NCBI RefSeq assembly: GCF_910592395.1
Contig: NC_088309.1
Span: 20,896,599-20,960,598, forward strand
Direction: 5' to 3'
Length of the DNA stretch: 64,000 nt
Origin: Lineus longissimus
Taxonomy: Eukaryota > Nemertea > Pilidiophora > Heteronemertea > Lineidae
The notes under the pieces are model-generated. The model did no database searches and was not told the origin of the DNA. It worked only from the letters and a program-made list of their open reading frames with translations. Below, piece after piece: positions 12,001 to 23,200 of this stretch. A program made the position numbers and the translations under genes. The number at the start of each line of letters is the position of its first letter. Position 1 is the stretch's first letter.

Positions 12001-15000
12001 AGCAGGTACAATTATGAAAAAAAGTACCAATTTAAAAGTTTTTTACATGGTCAAAATGAGTCAGCTTCTTTAAAACTAAAGGATAAACATCTGTAGACAT
12101 TACAACCTTATTTTCCTACAGATCAATTGAGGCTACCTAGATTCACCTACTGAACAGCATAGTGCAACAGCCTGAACTGAAATATTCCCGCACTCACTAT
12201 ACTTGATGTAAATATTACCTTGAAGTAAAGTTCATTTTACTTGTTTCAAACAACCCTGCCCATACAGGCCAGAGAGTGTGAGGGGTGGACCCAGCGAAGA
12301 ACTCAGGATTTTCCTCCATCCAACAAAACTGCCACCTACTTTTCATCAGAGCTAATCACAAGCCAAATGGTAGCCTGGTGTGCCAACAATAGTCAAATGC
12401 AGTTTCACTCCCTTCTCTTTTCTCAATGTCAGGGCTCGAGAATCGAGTTTGGTAAAAGACATTTGCCTATTCAGACCCCTTGGGCCAAGAGGTAGGATGG
12501 TTGACCCACTGTAGGTCTGAGTGAACTTACCATTCATCTGAGTTGAGTGCCTCATTGAAGCCCGGTGTGTCAACAATAGTCAGACGCAGCTTAACACCCT
12601 TCTCTTCGATTTCTAATGTACTTTTTTTCATTTCGACAGTCTGGTTGATTTTTTCTGAAACAACGAAAGTAGCACTGACTGACACAAATGAAACTTTCTT
12701 TAAAAAGTGTCTTCTTCATTTTGCTTCTGCTTTTGTCTTGTGAAGGTAATGCCATACATTTTGGGCATTTGGGTTATTGGTGTGGTTACTTCATCTTTGG
12801 TGAGGAGGAGATTCTCACTTTATGGGTGCCTTTTTCCTCACCTGGCATGTGCACCAAGTACAACTACCAGAAGTCTTGTTGTATGTCTCATTCAAAGAAG
12901 GTTGCGAATGGTCACACAACACTCATGCGATATCTGCTCATGATTTGCCAAAATTAATCGCCAATGATGTATTCACGATTTACAGATAATTACGATGCCA
13001 AAGGAGATTGTGGAACAGTAGCACTACTCACGTTCAGCATTCAGAATGATCCGGTCACTGTAGAGATCCTTGAGGAATAAACTGTTGATGAGAGTTGACT
13101 TGCCCAAGCCTGATTCACCTGAAATGGACAATAGAATGATAGTCAAAACTTGCAGAGATCAGTACCTCGGTGTCACCTTCTGCATTCATGTACGAATCAG
13201 GCCAGCTAGTTTTTCGATCATTGGATGTTTTGACCTATTTTTTGGGTCAAAGTCTGTATGAAAAACACGTTTTTTTGGGTGATGGGGGTCTTTGCCCCAG
13301 GCCTCTCTGAAAACTAAGCAGAGAAGGGATCATACGTTATGATGGTATCAAGGCTATATCTGAGAAATATCATACCTACTAAAATAAAATAAAGTGAATA
13401 ACTTACCAACAACCATGAGTGTAAAGTCAAACCCTCTCTTAACGGCTTTCCTGTGAAGTTGTTCAGGGAGTGTGGCAAAACCTATGAAATCATCATCCTC
13501 CTAAAAAGACAAGACCGGACAAGACATGAAAGATTGTCTAAAAAAAATCAAAGAGAGATCGATGACATGTAAAAGTGCAGGGTTCACATCTGAAAATTAG
13601 AGAAAAAGACAGCATCAGGTGTGGAAAAGTACCATGTGACGATCCTCAGTCAAACCGAAGGAAAAGCTGTTAGAACCCGAACAACTTGGACATTCCTGAT
13701 TGATTGGCATCACCACAACCTAATTCAGAGCAGCATGAAGCATGATGCAAATTGTACCTTTCAGCAAACCTGAGCAATCCACAAACATTCTATGATTTGA
13801 TAGAAAGCTCCACCTGAATCCGTGGGAAATGTTCTATTCACGAACAACCAGAAAACCAATCAATATATTCTGGAAACTAGAAGATGGAATTAGCAATCTG
13901 CATTTCCCTATAAAGTGATGAGCTAATTAGCTAATTATCATTCTCACCCAGGAGCGGATGCATCCAGGCTCCCTGTGGTTTGTATCACAAACTTTCCGGT
14001 AATAAGAAACGGGACTTCTTGCGATGTCAAAGACTTGGGGGGGGGGGGGGCCTGCAAAATGGAGGGGATGAAGTTATATGAACTCTACAGTTTTACAGAT
14101 TTAAGGCTGGTTCTTAACATATGATACATATGGAGGTTTGGTGCCATTAAACCTTTAGACACCAAGTTGTCCAATTTGATTTTCTTATCACCCAGCACAG
14201 CATCGAAAGTTTCAGCAATAACTCAATGATCCCAGCACGAAAGTACACAATATGGATATCACCCCAGACCCCAAATGTAAGATATATCAAAATGACTCAC
14301 AGAGGTATCAATGGAAGATCCATGGCTGTCTTCAGTCTTGCAAGGCATATCAAGGATTTCAAAATCTGATTGGGCCATGCTTATAAAATTATCACGCAAT
14401 ATCCTTTATTCTCTTGGACAGACTATAACGATATTAATAATAACGAATATGTTTTACTCTCAATGTTTTAAAAGAGTTCCGAGTAACTGGAAAGAATAAG
14501 AGCTGAAGTTCCAACTACTTGTATGATCTACGAATTGAAATGAACAACATGATTTGAGAATACACTATCTTTGAGAAGATTCGTTCACAGAATTCAACAC
14601 ATGAAGAACTTGACACAGCACAATGTGAAATCCCAAATGACCAGGAATAACCCAATCGACATGAGCTCAAAAATCATGAGAAATTCGCGGAAAATTGGTG
14701 TCCTGGAATCTTCCAGTAACAATGTTACCATCCCAATCATTAGGATAGATAGATACAACAATTAAAATCCTGCACCAGGGAGCAGGTGGCCACTTGACAA
14801 TCACTTAAAGGTCTGGTTGACTGTTTCTGTTCAAGAGCAGTTGTTTTGAAGAGCTTGGAGGTGTCCACTTGAAGTTATATGTAATAGGCAATAACATATT
14901 GATGATAAAATTAAAAGGGGTCGGAGGTCTGGCCACCCCCCATATGCAACTCAATAAGTCAGATTGAGAAGAAATATAGCATTCAATATTCATCTTATGA

Positions 15001-18000
15001 ACACCCTGACTGGATTGCCTGCAGCAATGATCTTCTTGGCTCTAGTACATTCATAACATTGAAAGAGCACAGCAGTGCATTAGCCTCGTCCGCTACACAG
15101 GACAGTGCTATTCTTCAAGGCTATAATAAGTGATTCATCACTGACCTTAGCCGGTCTACTTGTGCTCACAATGACCATGACAAATTGCTGATGTGGTACA
15201 TCTCGCTCTACTATCTTTGAAGAGGAGACTCCATGCTCTCTACAGTCTTCTACTGCTACCCGGACTGACTGCTAGCTAAAGCAAGAATGCAAAGGTCTCA
15301 GTGGTACTATGGTGATCAAGACATGAAATTTCCCAGTAGATAGTGGTACTTTGGTTAGCGATTCAAGGTCAACAGTGTCTTTGACATACACAAATCCTGA
15401 TATGTGGAGAAGCAGCAACCTTGAGTTTTTGATCTTTCACCAAGGGCAAGGCAGACTCCAGGGAAATATGTAAACTGATCTTAGTGAAGAATGGGAAATA
15501 TGCCTTGGCTTGAGATGAAAACCTACAAGAGCAAAAGTTAAATGCACCTTCTATATACGTGATATAGGCATGAACACCTGGTATATTTACGAGAATTTGC
15601 ACTAGTGTGTAGAGTTTGTATTGAAACCTACATTTCCTGGCTTGTGTAAATGTTATCATCTAGGCATTTGTGATACATGGTATGTATTATTATGATAAGT
15701 GGGCATGATATCAACAGAACCAGTTATTATTATTGTTGTTAGTGCATAAAAGCTACTTAAATGCAATATTGTTCGCCTGGGGAAATCTTGCAGGTTTTTA
15801 TAAATCCTTTTGTCTCATGAACATCTGAAGTAGAGAATGGAGCATGCACTGACTAATATTGATTACTCAAGAATGAAACATGTGATAACGATCAAATATG
15901 TGCTGATACATCACGCTATTACGACATATATGTAAGCAATCCATTAGCTTGATTAATCCTGCTTGATTAAATCATTCATTGACCTCTATGGTATGTCACA
16001 CACATTGAACCTGTCAAAGATAGACGAGATTATTCAATTTGTTCATGTTCCAAAAGAGTTTCTCCAATGAACGATTATCTGGGTAAAAACAGGCGCTGTT
16101 GTTATTGCCAAGAAGAATGCATTCCTTCACCTGGTGGCTGGTAAGTAAGAGGTGTGCATCTACTACCAGGACCAGTGCAATTCGAGTGTAATAGAGAAAA
16201 AAGTCCTCTGCGATGAAATTCATGGACGAAAACTCAATTGACCTTCCTGAGCAAATAAGTAACGAGCTCTGAACACTGGGCTAGGGGTAATGGTTCAAAA
16301 TATCAGTGTCTATTAACAAATACAGCGGAACCTCCTGTAGTGAACACCTCTCTAATAAGGACAACTCTCTACTAAGGACAATAGTTGTGGTCCAAAAGTG
16401 GTATTTTTCATTCAATTTCACCTCTCTAATCTGGACACATCTCTATTAAGGACAGCACTTATCAGTCCCGAGGGTGTCCTTAATAGAGAGGTTCTACTGT
16501 ATGCTATAAAATAAAACTCATACTGTACAGACAATAGCATTTAACTCATCTGGGATTAATTGGAAAATGATTGGTAAATTCATTGAGTGCATGAATATGC
16601 CCTATGGGTTAGTTGATGAAATACTCGTATCATATTATCAGACTGCCTCTTGATGTTCATAGTGAGTACAAACTAAACAAGTATACACAATATTTGACCA
16701 TAAAATGACGGGATGCAGTCATTACCCATAATGTTGATGCTAATGACAATACAGAAGAAATTACCCCATCAGTGTGGCTTACTGCAACAATGGTGAGTGC
16801 TGGTTCATGTATAATGCACACAGTTAACCCTTTTGCTGGCAATTTGTCGAACAAGAAGAATTGTCATCATAACCATCTTGTCCTCCCCCCCTTTCCCACA
16901 GATAAAGCAGTGTCTCTCAGCAACTCGGCAGTCCATGTAAAAACTTAAAGGGTAACTCGTGTCAAATTTCACCATATAATGTTTTAGCTGTTTTTGACAA
17001 ATGACTACGTCACTTTCTCATAAATTGGTAAGGTTTTTGAATCGAAATGCACATTTTCTAGAAATTGATGGTTTAATCCCGCCCGGACGGCTCGCTTCGA
17101 TGCCGTTTTCGTTGATGACGTCACAACATGAACATTTTCGCGGTCTCGCTGGTTTACATTCAGCGATTTTATAATAAATCTAATCAAAAATGGAAAATTT
17201 GAGCTTTACATTTGTGATCAACAATTAGAAACGGATGTATTTCCGCTAAGTTGTAAATCACATCATAGTATCACTTTAACCTACAACCTCAAAAGGAGCA
17301 GAATCCTGGTGGTAAAGTGAAAGGATCACAGAGTTGATACTGCCATACTAACAGTGGAGGGTGCATTAACTGAACCTAATGCCACTTGACTTACCCCAAA
17401 AGTGATACACTGGGATGTTGGTCGCTTCTTCTTCTGTGAGCGCTCCTTCTTGTCCATGCTGAACACGGTTGCCTCAAGGTCATGGGATGGGTCAGTTCTA
17501 CTGCTCCGAAACATTGGCCCAACTGACACTATGAATCCCAAATTATTCAATGTTCTTACTATATATTTTATCAGGACTCACACCAGGACTTCATCTCAGA
17601 AGCCTTGAACTGTGTACAGTCAATGAAATCATGTAAGAAATAGCTAATTTTAAAATGCAAACCTGACTTTAAAACTTAAGAAGGTTAGTTCCTCTGGTCC
17701 TCGAGGCCAACACGATAAAATGATTGGCGAGTTCAAAACACTTGACTTCCAAGTAAAAACAAGCTTGAAATCAAGTGCAGAACCATTCAATACTCAAACT
17801 GGGTATATAAAAACATCTTCCTGACAATTAAAGCCACAGAGGCCTTCATAAAATCCCATAATCAACTTGGGTGAACAGTTTAAATAACACGGAACATTAA
17901 GTTTTTAAAACTTTGAATAAACTAATGTTTCACGCTCAGGGATATAGGGATAGAAGTCAAGTATAAAAGCCCCCATTTAAACAAACCATCAAAACTAAAA

Positions 18001-21000
18001 GCATGGTTTAGTAACTCTCCCAAAAAGGGCAAACCTAACCAACATTATTTTCTCCTTTCAACCTCTTGGCAAAAAAGGCCATCGGCAGTAGCAGCTTTTT
18101 CACTGGCAATCCCAGTTTCGAGATTATATTTCAATGATGGTACATAAGACGAACAAAGTATAAATACTGGTACAACTATGTGCAGACTGGACACAATCAA
18201 AGTGGACGATGTTTAGGGAGCTAATAATGAGCAAAAATTAAACCAAAGCAACACTCCTGAAAGAACATCTCATCAGGCTTTCATGCAATCCCAGGCAACG
18301 TTACCAGGCAACTGACACACAGGAATGGTCTACGCTAGCATCTAGTTTGAAAACGGAATCGGGCCAACTTTAAAATCCAGAATCTCAAAGCATCCTTATA
18401 TTCCACATCATACAGAGTAAGTAAAACAACACAATGCCTAAAGAATGATTGCAGCCCTAATTTATAAACGCAATTATCGAAATTTGCTGTCGAGGTAGGC
18501 CAAAGCAATTGCTTGAAAAGCTTTCAAGATTGTGCCAATTACATTCTGTTGACAATGTTAGTATCGTCTCTCGCACAGGAACAACCATTCCGTTCTTTAA
18601 TTAACCTTGGCTGTTATGTTGCCTTGACAGATTACAATTTAAACTTCAAGGACAGCTTTTAATTGCCATACTTTAGTCTATACCATTACTAATTGCCAAG
18701 TGTTTCTTGTCAGACCTATAGAGAGACAGAAGACCATGAGTTTATATAGTTCGTACATTCTCTACTCAAGGGAACAGACTGTTTCAGTCATATGAGCTTT
18801 AGCTCATTAGTTTTAGTTTCATACATAATTGATTGTGGTTCCGCTCACTGATATGGCCCGTTAGCAATTATATATTTTTGCCGTTAGGCATGAAACATTT
18901 GTACTGTCTGTGCTATACTGTTCATGCTCTCATTGATAAACAGTGCAAAACAGCACAATGCAAGGATGACCGAGACGACACACCAGCACCAATTAAAAAC
19001 AGCCACTGCCCAGCAAAACCTCATCTCCGGGTGATTTATGATTTATTAAATGCGACATGCAGCCTGATAAAAATGTCCTAAGATACTGTGAGGTCTTTGT
19101 CACCAGTGCCGGCTAGCATGACTCACCATGCTAGCATTGATTCAAGGACATTGCCAGTGCAGAGAGCTGATCGTGAGGAAATCCGCGCTGTGTTTTAGCT
19201 GGTGCATTATAGCTATCCCATACATGTAGCACACACCATGGATGGTTAGCTACAAGGTATCGATGCTGCTTTGGAGAAGCTATCGATGCTGCTTTGGCAG
19301 TTCAGAAAGATTTGAAGACAACTCACATATCACGATATGAATATGAAAAATCATAATGGTACTTTCAAATACCACAAGGATGACATGAATGGGACTGAAA
19401 GTGAAAAGTCAGACCATGAATAAGGTTATATCTCCTCCGATCTTTAAAAGTAATTCCAAAAGAATTTTGACCGAGTGACGTTTATGGTGAAAAGTGAGGC
19501 TGTATGCACTTGATAGACAGCTCAAGTATTAGACAAGTGAACTTGACACACATCATATCAAATATCTAGCCAAATCTATTGACAACATGAAAAGCCAAAG
19601 GGACTTGAATGGGTTAACGAGGCCTATCAATCAATATCAAGAACTGCAAATCCGTTTCCACTTGACTTCTTCCGCATCACCTGGGCTATTCTTGACTAAG
19701 ACACACACTTTACTGTACGCTGAAGGTAAATCATCTCAATATAGGAAACTGATCAATGAGTCTGGAATAAATTGCTAAAAGTCTGGAAAAGAAATACCAT
19801 TGAACAAAGTTGAAGTTGATCACGAACCTAATGAGATCTGTACGGATGTGAAATAATCATTTGTAAGATCTCCCTTGGCCATACCATACCCAACCAAGGA
19901 TAGACCCTCATTTGAGATGGTTCTTCAAATGACAGGCGGCCTCTCGAATGACGGATGGTCCTTCAAATAAGGCACCAATCAATTCTATGAAAGACCCCAC
20001 TCTTAAGCATATTGGTGCCTCGATCATTTGAGGGACTGTCTCTCAAATAAGGCATTAAAGGGCCCACTCATTATCTGATGCCTGCATGCTCAGAGCCTGT
20101 TTAATATCGCAGCAAAGATATTTAAATAATACAAAGTGGACAGTTCTTTTGGACCTATTCCTATAAAACACACTTACCCCGCCAGTTTTATTTGGACTTG
20201 CACGAGCATTGGTTCGAGTAGTCTCCCTATTCAGGTTGTTATATTCACTAGAATAGTCCTTTGAGAGGTAATCCTTGGTATCTGACGAATCCCGATACGA
20301 CTCTGAACGATATGATGAGTATGTTGAGGAATCCAATCCTAAGAAGGAGAACAAAGGAGAAATGTGATTGGAAAATCCGAAAGAGAGTTTGTCATCGCCA
20401 AGGTAACAATCATGCAAATGTCATTATTTTCTGAAATTTTTGCAAAGAGCGAAAAAAAATTTGCAGCTAGGAGTACACCATTTGTATTTTGACTCAATAT
20501 TTAAAAAATTAAATGACTACCCAATCAGCTCCCTTAGTGGAAACCTCTCTATTAAGGACAGTGCATATGGTCCCAAATTAGTCATTTACATTCAAATGAA
20601 CATCTGTAATCAGGATGCCTCTCAATTAAGGACAGCATTTGTCAGTCCAAAGGGTGTCCTTAATAACGAGGTTTTCTATTCAATACAATATCAAGCGTCA
20701 CTGTTAAAATGTTCAACAGTTGAGTAGAGGTTTGATATACATAGTAACCCTCCCATTATGTTATTGACCTACTAAAACTTTTCAATCATTGTCAAGTCAC
20801 TAAAAAACACTTTAGTTCATTTGAATCTATGACAATTAGAATAGATTGAAAGTATAATGGAGGCGAAATGTGTTCATCCCATCAATACTGTCCTGAAAGG
20901 TGTATTAACCATTTCAAATCAAGCCATGGGGAGCATCTAACCCTACAGTACACGGATTGTCCTACATACAGTGGAACCTCCCATAGTGGACACCTCCCTA

Positions 21001-21879
21001 TTAAGTACAACCTCTCTATTAATGACACTAGTTTTGGGACTAAATTGGTTGTTTCCATTGAATTTGACCTCTCCAATCTTTACACCAATCTATTAAGCAG
21101 TTGTCAGTCCCAAGGGTGTCCTTAATAGAGAGGTTCTACTGTATATTTTAAGACAACTATAGGACTTGCAAAATTTCTACCTCAGCGTTGACTTATTTGG
21201 GGGGGGGGGGGACTGGCAGTAGGGTCTAAGGGCATGGTGTGGGAAGAGGTGAGTGTAACCTGGATATGTCAAAGTGCTGATGATTCGGAGTTGAAATCGC
21301 CTTTTGACATCGTCTTTGATAGGGGTGCTCTGTATCTATTCAAGCAGTCAAATTCCTTGAGGGTCAAGATAGGGGTGGGTTGCTTTATATGGGGGCTGGG
21401 GGTAAGTAGACTATCAATGAGACCCACAGGGTAGGGGTGGGGGTTAAACCCCTGCCTCAAGTCTGCTTGATATGACCCTGCTAGCTTATGTATAAGCTAG
21501 TCATATAGAATACACCATGCTAACATGAAGCCCCTCCCCTCCAAACTGCCTGGTGACCTGGTCTGTCAAAAATTGATAACCATACTATAATATATCTGGA
21601 TCATGTAAATTCAATATTTGACGCTTATAAACATCATTATCCACATATCATAATAGCACAAAGCCCATTTAAAATGCAGGCATCAGGGACATAATGCATA
21701 GTGATGTGATGGATAGATGGATACTAACATTGTAGCTTGAAACTAAAAAGGACCGTCAAAAAACTCTATCAAAAACGCTTCCAGCAAAATTTCCAGGGAA
21801 TAAATTTTTGTTCCTACTCACCATCCCTGTGCCTTCCACCATAGCGTCCACTCGTACTTGATAATCTCGGGGAAGCCAT
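3087..21879 (-). CDS. Septin, SEPT2 subgroup, SEPT5/SEPT4-like (12 coding exons, 431 aa)
   Basis: Septins are GTP-binding proteins that assemble into filaments at the cell cortex, cytokinesis furrow and membranes. Coding exons on the minus strand in transcript order are: 21822-21879, 20178-20338, 13407-13500, 13032-13118, 12531-12654, 11494-11628, 11097-11214, 10561-10662, 10043-10191, 9209-9316, 8820-8898 and 3087-3167. All junctions are GT/AG and in phase. Residues 1-73 are a Ser/Thr/Tyr-rich tail. The P-loop GESGLGKS is at about 105-112, G3 DTPG at 162-165 and G4 AKAD at 243-246. The septin-unique element follows ([16 protein letters not shown]). The C-terminus has a short heptad segment ([11 protein letters not shown]). 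The blocks [35 protein letters not shown] and [15 protein letters not shown] match vertebrate SEPT5/SEPT4 better than SEPT2. The family call is very secure and the paralogue call is moderately so. The start ATG lies at the end of a CpG-containing first exon. The switch at G3 reads DTPGFNEAL rather than the usual DTPGFGDA. Confidence 0.93.
5652..5877 (+). repeat. Duplicated 20-bp motif about 200 bp apart
   Basis: GTGGACATGGAAAAATTTTC occurs near 5652 and again near 5860, each followed by AT-rich sequence. It lies inside the long intronic repetitive element and looks like an internal degenerate repeat. Confidence 0.5.
7213..7500 (+). repeat. Imperfect approximately 200-bp tandem duplication
   Basis: The block CTATTTGAAACTAAGTTCAG near 7222 recurs as CTATTTGAAACCAAGTTCAG near 7428. 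Each is followed by a TATTTT stretch and, about 40 bp on, a GCGA(G)TGATTTTT-like or GCGATTTTTCAG-like segment. It appears to be a diverged two-copy duplication within the long element. Confidence 0.5.
12350..12445 (-). pseudogene. Degenerate copy of the septin G3-motif exon
   Basis: Minus-strand translation gives [16 protein letters not shown], matching [16 protein letters not shown] of the real exon at 12531-12654. At nucleotide level the two blocks align closely across roughly 60 bp (shared CCAACAATAGTCA-type core). The copy changes the G3 aspartate to glycine (GTPG), runs into a TAG about five codons later, and has no good donor at the expected place. It lies about 85 bp 3' of the real exon. 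It is best read as a tandem exon duplication that has decayed. Confidence 0.75.
14039..14050 (+). repeat. Short G homopolymer
   Basis: An uninterrupted run of about 12 G residues lies within septin intronic sequence. Comparable runs sit at about 21200 and 22410. They are likely slippage-prone and may be length-variable. Confidence 0.8.
16321..16501. mobile_element. TA-flanked MITE, copy A
   Basis: The left end is TACAGCGGAACCTCCTGTAG and the right end is AGAGAGGTTCTACTGTA, so the termini are inverted repeats of CAGTRGAACCTCYC bounded by TA. The interior repeats CTCTCTATTAAGGACA-type segments in both orientations. At about 180 bp, with no open frame, it fits a Tc1/mariner-type non-autonomous element. 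Other copies are at 20533-20690, 20967-21143 and 56554-56717. Confidence 0.75.
16945..17279. mobile_element. Possible third TTAA-flanked miniature element
   Basis: TTAA at 16945-16948 precedes AGGGTAACTCGTGTC. TTAA at 17276-17279 follows a right end whose complement starts AGTGATACTATGATG. The interior is GC-richer and includes CGTCACAACATG. The inverted-repeat match is only partial, so this is tentative. Confidence 0.35.
17395..17514 (-). CDS. Alternative N-terminal exon of the SEPT5-like septin
   Basis: This 40-codon open block begins [18 protein letters not shown], continues with a Lys/Arg-rich stretch, and ends TTTGGG before a GTAAGT donor in phase 0. That is the same phase and donor context as the exon at 20178-20338, so it can join directly to the exon at 13407-13500. 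Used as a first exon it gives a 398-aa isoform with a basic N-terminus. Two AG sites just upstream (exon start 17528 or 17522) would also accept the phase-1 donor of the exon at 21822-21879. It could therefore be an internal exon mutually exclusive with 20178-20338. Similar alternative first exons are known in vertebrate septin genes; use here is inferred. Confidence 0.55.
19880..20060. repeat. Foldback sequence with AGGCACCAAT arms
   Basis: AGGCACCAAT near 19970 and ATTGGTGCCT near 20013 are exact inverted copies about 30 bp apart. Flanking TCAAATRAGG and CATTTGAGGGACTG motifs also recur in both orientations. It is probably a degraded foldback element in the septin intron. Confidence 0.5.
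20533..20690. mobile_element. TA-flanked MITE, copy B (degenerate)
   Basis: Segments AACCTCTCTATTAAGGACAG and GGGTGTCCTTAATAACGAGG match the ends and interior of copies A and C, but the terminal bases have diverged. It lies just upstream (minus-strand sense) of the second septin coding exon. Confidence 0.6.
20967..21143. mobile_element. TA-flanked MITE, copy C
   Basis: The ends TACAGTGGAACCTCCC and GAGAGGTTCTACTGTA form good inverted repeats with TA at both edges. The interior resembles copy A (CTATTAAG, GGGTGTCCTTAATAGAGAGG). It lies in the first intron of the long septin isoform. Confidence 0.75.
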
Positions 21880-22105
21880 TTTCTTTCTTATTCACCAGAA
21901 ATCGATTTTCCAGCTAAATGCAGCAGACGGCTTCATCCACACACTACCGTGTATCAATGTATAGCGCTTTGTTGAATAATTCCCAGCATGCAACGCGCTG
22001 CCATGTGGTCGCAGCAGATGACAGTTTGGTGTGTCATTAGATTAGATGACCTTCCAGGGGCATTACTTTATAAAGAGCCTGGGCAGTGTAAAGTTTAAGT
22101 CCCGG

Positions 22106-22128
22106 GGGGGGGGGGGGGGGGGGGGGGT
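22106..22128 (+). repeat. Long G homopolymer followed by G-rich clusters
   Basis: CCC is followed by about 23 consecutive G residues, then TTAGGG, TGGGGGC and AGAGGGGG. The combination could form G-quadruplex structures. It sits roughly 230 bp upstream of the SEPT5-like start codon, so it may influence that promoter or may only be a slippage tract. Confidence 0.75.
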
Positions 22129-22898
22129 TAGGGTGGGGGCAGCAGAGGGGGATTGTCACAAAGAGCTCCTAAGAGTACTCGCTCGGTCATTACCGACTTA
22201 ACTACTTGAGAGCAAAGTACACAGGCGTTAACGGAGCAACACTTGTGGGTCAAGATGAAAAAGTAACATTTCAGCCTTGGCATAATCTGATTGGCTCATC
22301 TTTGCCCTTCAAGTTTCTTGAGTTTGCTCGGCCTTCAAGTTTGTTGAATTTCACTGCCATCTATACAGAATGCTTAAAACTGCATGGCAGAAAGCAATAA
22401 CAAAGTTGGGGGGGGGGGGGGCATGCAGTTGGGGCTGAATGTATTAAAGGCCCACACCATTCCTTTCTGTTCCATTTTCTTGTGTGGTTCAGGTAAATAC
22501 TAATAAACATTGCCAACAAGCACTGTTATAATGCAGGCAAATTTGATGAAACTTGGCATTTGTAGTACTTGTATGTCATTCTCCACAACAGCGTTGTCGA
22601 AATTTGTATTCAGTACGTATTTACACATACTGTACATATTCAAATTCAAGCTCAATTTTAAGATTTCTGGATGAACGGTGCCAGCCTTTAAAACATGGCA
22701 AAATAACAAAGCCAAATACAGATTGATGGTATGACTTTTGGTTTATTGTATAAGTCTATACAAAATAAAAGGTAGTACAAAACTGTAATCACCATACACG
22801 AGTAACGTCAGACCAACGACACGGTACGGTCGAGTGTTTTAAAACTGTCTAGCCGAGAAACTACTGTAGATACCAATACGTTTATCTTACCCAGCAAT

Positions 22899-23200
22899 GC
22901 CCAAACAGCCTCTACACTGATGTACAGTTCACCTGATCTAACAGCATGGATGATCTGGGCCCAAACAGCCTCTACACTGATGTACAGTTCACCTGATCTA
23001 ACAGCATGGATGATCTGGGCCCAAACAGCCTCTACACTGATGTACAGTTCACCTGATCTAACAGCATGGATGATCTGGGTCCAAACAGCCTCTACACTGA
23101 TGTACAGGTCACCTGATCTCACAGCATAGATGATCTGGGCCCAAACAGCCTCTACACTGATGTACAGGTCACCTGATCTCACAGCATAGATGATCTGGGC
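22899..23200. repeat. 60-bp minisatellite, about five copies
   Basis: The unit contains CCCAAACAGCCTCTACACTG and a TCACCTGATCT segment. It repeats with a 60-bp period about five times with only a few substitutions (GTTC to GGTC, TAAC to TCAC, CATGG to CATAG). Because 60 is a multiple of three, both strands stay open through the array. On the minus strand it reads as a 20-residue repeat (RSGELYISVEAVWAQIIHAV). That block is bounded by TTTGCCCAG (exon start 23194) and a GGTAAG donor (exon end 22891), so an exon cannot be excluded. Confidence 0.9.

Larger units (their letters stand above)
13501..20177 (-). other. Long septin intron region (13.5-20.2 kb) apart from the alternative exon
   Basis: This interval is the first large intron of the long septin isoform. 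It contains the alternative N-terminal exon (17395-17514), a TA-flanked MITE (16321-16501), a possible TTAA element (16945-17279) and a foldback at 19880-20060. I see no other exon with adequate splice sites and protein similarity. Confidence 0.6.

Noticed and set aside
17005-17187. A minus-strand 60-codon open frame
   Set aside because: It lies entirely inside the possible TTAA-flanked element and has no protein similarity.
22808-23182. A 124-codon minus-strand open frame across the 60-bp minisatellite as a stand-alone gene
   Set aside because: Its openness follows automatically from a 60-bp unit lacking stops. There is no support for its start, and the non-repeat tail resembles nothing. 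I keep only the exon possibility as a finding.
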